Under the pieces are notes generated by a model, which was not told the origin of the DNA, made no database searches, and saw only the letters and a program-made list of their open reading frames with translations. A stretch of 64,000 bases of DNA from Oasisia sp. SBJ-2009. Its lineage: Eukaryota; Annelida; Polychaeta; Sabellida; Siboglinidae. Position numbers and translations under genes: made by a program. Below are positions 61,463-64,000 of this stretch, piece by piece. The stretch covers positions 11,975,386 through 12,039,385 of the forward strand of contig OZ024865.1 of assembly GCA_964017155.1 (NCBI GenBank), written 5' to 3'. The number at the start of each line of letters is the position of its first letter. Position 1 is the stretch's first letter.

Positions 61463-64000
61463 GTTACTTGTACTGTATATAATGTAGGCTAGAGTGGTAG
61501 CTACACCGGATATTATTACGGCATAGTTTATCATTCTTGTTTCAAATCCATCTGGTAATATATCTGATGCCACACACGAATTCACTTGAGGTACAACAAA
61601 AGCCGGTACTATTGTCATATCGTTTAAGGACTTTGCAAATAGTGCAAATAGGACCGCGAATTGCACCGTCATGCATAGCTGAAGCAGGTGCAATTCACAG
61701 CGCTCTTTGGATCGTAAATGTTCCATATAACACAATATCTGATAATAATATATGCCATATGTAACTCTAGTGAAGTAGTACGATGCAATGGACATTTTGA
61801 GAGATCAGAACGAGGTAAGAATGACAAAGCCGTAATGATATTGACCCGGTATGTACAATAATGTATGTAAATATATTCTACTTGTTTGTTTCTCTAACGT
61901 GTCTTACCGTCCATGTTATTGGTTATTGCTGTGCTGAAGTACTCTGTTCTACAGTAACTGTTTGCCCATGTACATATTTACCCAGCAATGTGCTTGTGTG
62001 CGTGCATGTGTGTGTACGTACGTACCTATGTATGTATGCAATCCGTGTATGTATCTACGTATGTCTCTGCGTGCTATGTATTTTACAGAAACGACATAAA
62101 AATATTTATAAATTACTTCGGAGGCATACAGGGCCATGTTGTATATTAGCTTGTTAAGTTGTTCCATGCGTTCAACCCGCCCTTGTATTTGCAAAAAAAG
62201 CTCACGTATGCATCACGCATTGCGAGTGAGGGAGGGAGGGAGAGGGAGGAGCCAGCGAGCGAGCGTAAATGAGTACATGTGTTTATGTAGGTGTGTGAAT
62301 GTGTGTGCATCACAGGATATATGGAATTGACTGTGTCGATATCTGAATTTGAATCGGTTTTGTTAGTTGATATCTGCGTTGACTTATAGAAAACAGCAAC
62401 GAAAATGGTTAGTGATTTGCATAATACTTTTGTGTGTGTGTAGAATTCTGCTTGTGGTATATTGTTGACATATTGGTGTCATGTATATTCAAGTTATAAT
62501 GTGTATAATAATCGAGACCAATCCGATGAAAAGAACATTGTAGTTATTTTTATGGCTCAGAACCTGCTGAAAGAAAAATAGGGCATATGTATGTATTTAA
62601 TAGCTACGGTTGTGGACATGTAAGATTTGTTGAATTGTGATATACAATATTGTTTACCCAACGGCTTTTCCAACGTTTTTTGCATTCACCCAGACAAATG
62701 CAGAGTGCAAATAATGTATGTTTAATGGACTCGTTGTTTCTCAGTTGCAGACTTGACAAGGCGTTTGTAGATAACTTCATTTAGAATAGGCTCAGAGACA
62801 AGGAAACATCCGGGTAGTGTATTGGGATTGGTGGTTTTGGCGGTGTTTGAAATATTTAAAATAGCATCATTGTGGGCAATCGGGGAGTTATTACAAATAT
62901 GTCAGCTGTCATTAGAATCGCGCGCCGTCTTTGTTTGGTCCGTCTGTAGCAGATGTTTTTAAAAGAAAAGGTCAGTTCTTTTATAGCGCAGTATCCGGTC
63001 ATCAGGATTGCTCAAAGCACTTTACACGTTTATACAGATATACTGTTATTAGTATGTTATTTCACGCAATCGGAAAGGTGTTTATTATAATGTGTATACC
63101 ATTTTTGACTTCGCCAAAAATGAGTGATTCGGAAAGAATTCCACTTTCTGTCTACGCATGTTTGTGAAGCAGTATACGCACATAACATAATATATTTCGT
63201 TATAATTTCATTGCATGATAAAGTTTTGACATACTTTATCGGTGTGGTATTTCGTCATTACAATGTGATAATACTGCATGTGGCAATACTTTAATTAATG
63301 TTTGAAAGTTGACTACATCGTAAAATATGCCAGTTATGCGTAGGTCTACATATGGTGTGCGCTTGACAAGGTTTTCTATAATTTAGAAAATATGTCCATG
63401 AAAACATCACTTTAATGTTATCCATTCAGTTGGTGACTTATTATAAATTGTTGTTCGATTTATTTGCGAGTGTTTTGCTCAATTGATGTTGATGAAAGTA
63501 TTTCGTCGAACCTGTTGGTACATACATGACAGAAACCATGTCCACATATGCACACTTAGTGGTCCCGTAAGTTCGCAAATTCCGAAAAATAATATTGAGT
63601 TTGGTATATTTCCAAACCACCAGCTACGTGTAACAAGACATAATGTTGACCAAACCGTCACTAGTCGAAATCCAGTACTATGCGTCTTGTAGTTAGCGAA
63701 CTAGTGCAACCACAAGTAAGACTTTGAGCTTCTTGTTATGATCAGCTCAGAACTCTGTATGCATTAGATTTGTGTACCGCATACATGTATACACTGTTGA
63801 ACTGGTATTATATAAGTTTTTTGAAGAAAAAAAAAGCGGTATTCCATACGCTATGTTACATTTTCAACAGAGAATACAGAAATTATTTTGAATCGTCCAT
63901 AACCATGCAAACTACATAATTTATTTGACAAAAGGACGACATTCAGCACGTCCCAGCCTTCTCTACCGTTCCAAAAGGGCAGGCCAGACGAACAGATGGT
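61463..64000. other. Orai 3' flank, no gene seen
   Basis: AT-rich DNA with short ACGT/ATGT-rich simple sequence near 61985-62070 and a GGGA-rich run near 62225-62255. A SINE tail lies at about 62966-63030. The short open frames have no recognisable content. Confidence 0.5.
62966..63030 (-). mobile_element. tRNA-derived SINE tail fragment
   Basis: TTTTATAGCGCAGTATCCGG then GGATTGCTCAAAGCACTTTA on plus, matching the 3' end of the SINE family only. Confidence 0.6.

Overview
This is eukaryotic nuclear DNA from an invertebrate animal. It shows spliced genes with GT-AG introns, AT-rich non-coding DNA, very long dinucleotide microsatellites, tRNA-derived SINEs and pieces of non-LTR retrotransposons. 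Nothing in it is bacterial. A mollusc or other lophotrochozoan fits the repeat style, but the sequence does not fix the phylum.

Two protein-coding genes can be read exon by exon, and every splice phase agrees. (1) Minus strand, 30620 down to 8460: a KDM2A/KDM2B-type histone H3K36 demethylase. I reconstruct 17 coding exons, 3624 nt and 1207 residues, with domain order JmjC, CXXC zinc finger, PHD finger, F-box, leucine-rich repeats. The Fe(II) ligands (H201, D203, H273) and the 2-oxoglutarate-binding Lys (K218) are present. (2) Plus strand, 52482 to 60910: an Orai store-operated calcium channel subunit. It has 4 coding exons and 224 residues, with an intact TM1 selectivity-filter Glu (E60). A Gln (Q147) stands where human ORAI1 has TM3 Glu190. 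The genes are head to head, about 22 kb apart. Human KDM2B and ORAI1 are neighbours on 12q24.31, so this looks like old conserved microsynteny rather than a functional operon: one gene acts on chromatin, the other on calcium entry.

Layout: 1-8459, flank with microsatellites and a reverse-transcriptase fragment; 8460-30620, KDM2 with repeat-filled introns (43-bp, 57-bp and 35-bp minisatellites, SINEs, LINE 3' ends, two long inverted repeats, a short-TIR element); 30.6-37.5 kb, KDM2 5' flank and microsatellites; 37.8-50.4 kb, a decayed array of roughly 0.8-1.2 kb units with nine recognisable anchors, invaded by a tRNA-type SINE and a LINE tail; 50.4-52.48 kb, Orai 5' flank with a CACGTG palindrome and a perfect CRE; 52.48-60.91 kb, Orai; 60.9-64 kb, Orai 3' flank with an 86-bp duplication across the stop codon and a 420-bp MITE with 29-bp perfect inverted termini and an 8-bp target duplication.

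Most remaining open frames are shadows of microsatellites or minisatellites. No CRISPR array, rRNA gene or convincing functional tRNA gene was seen.
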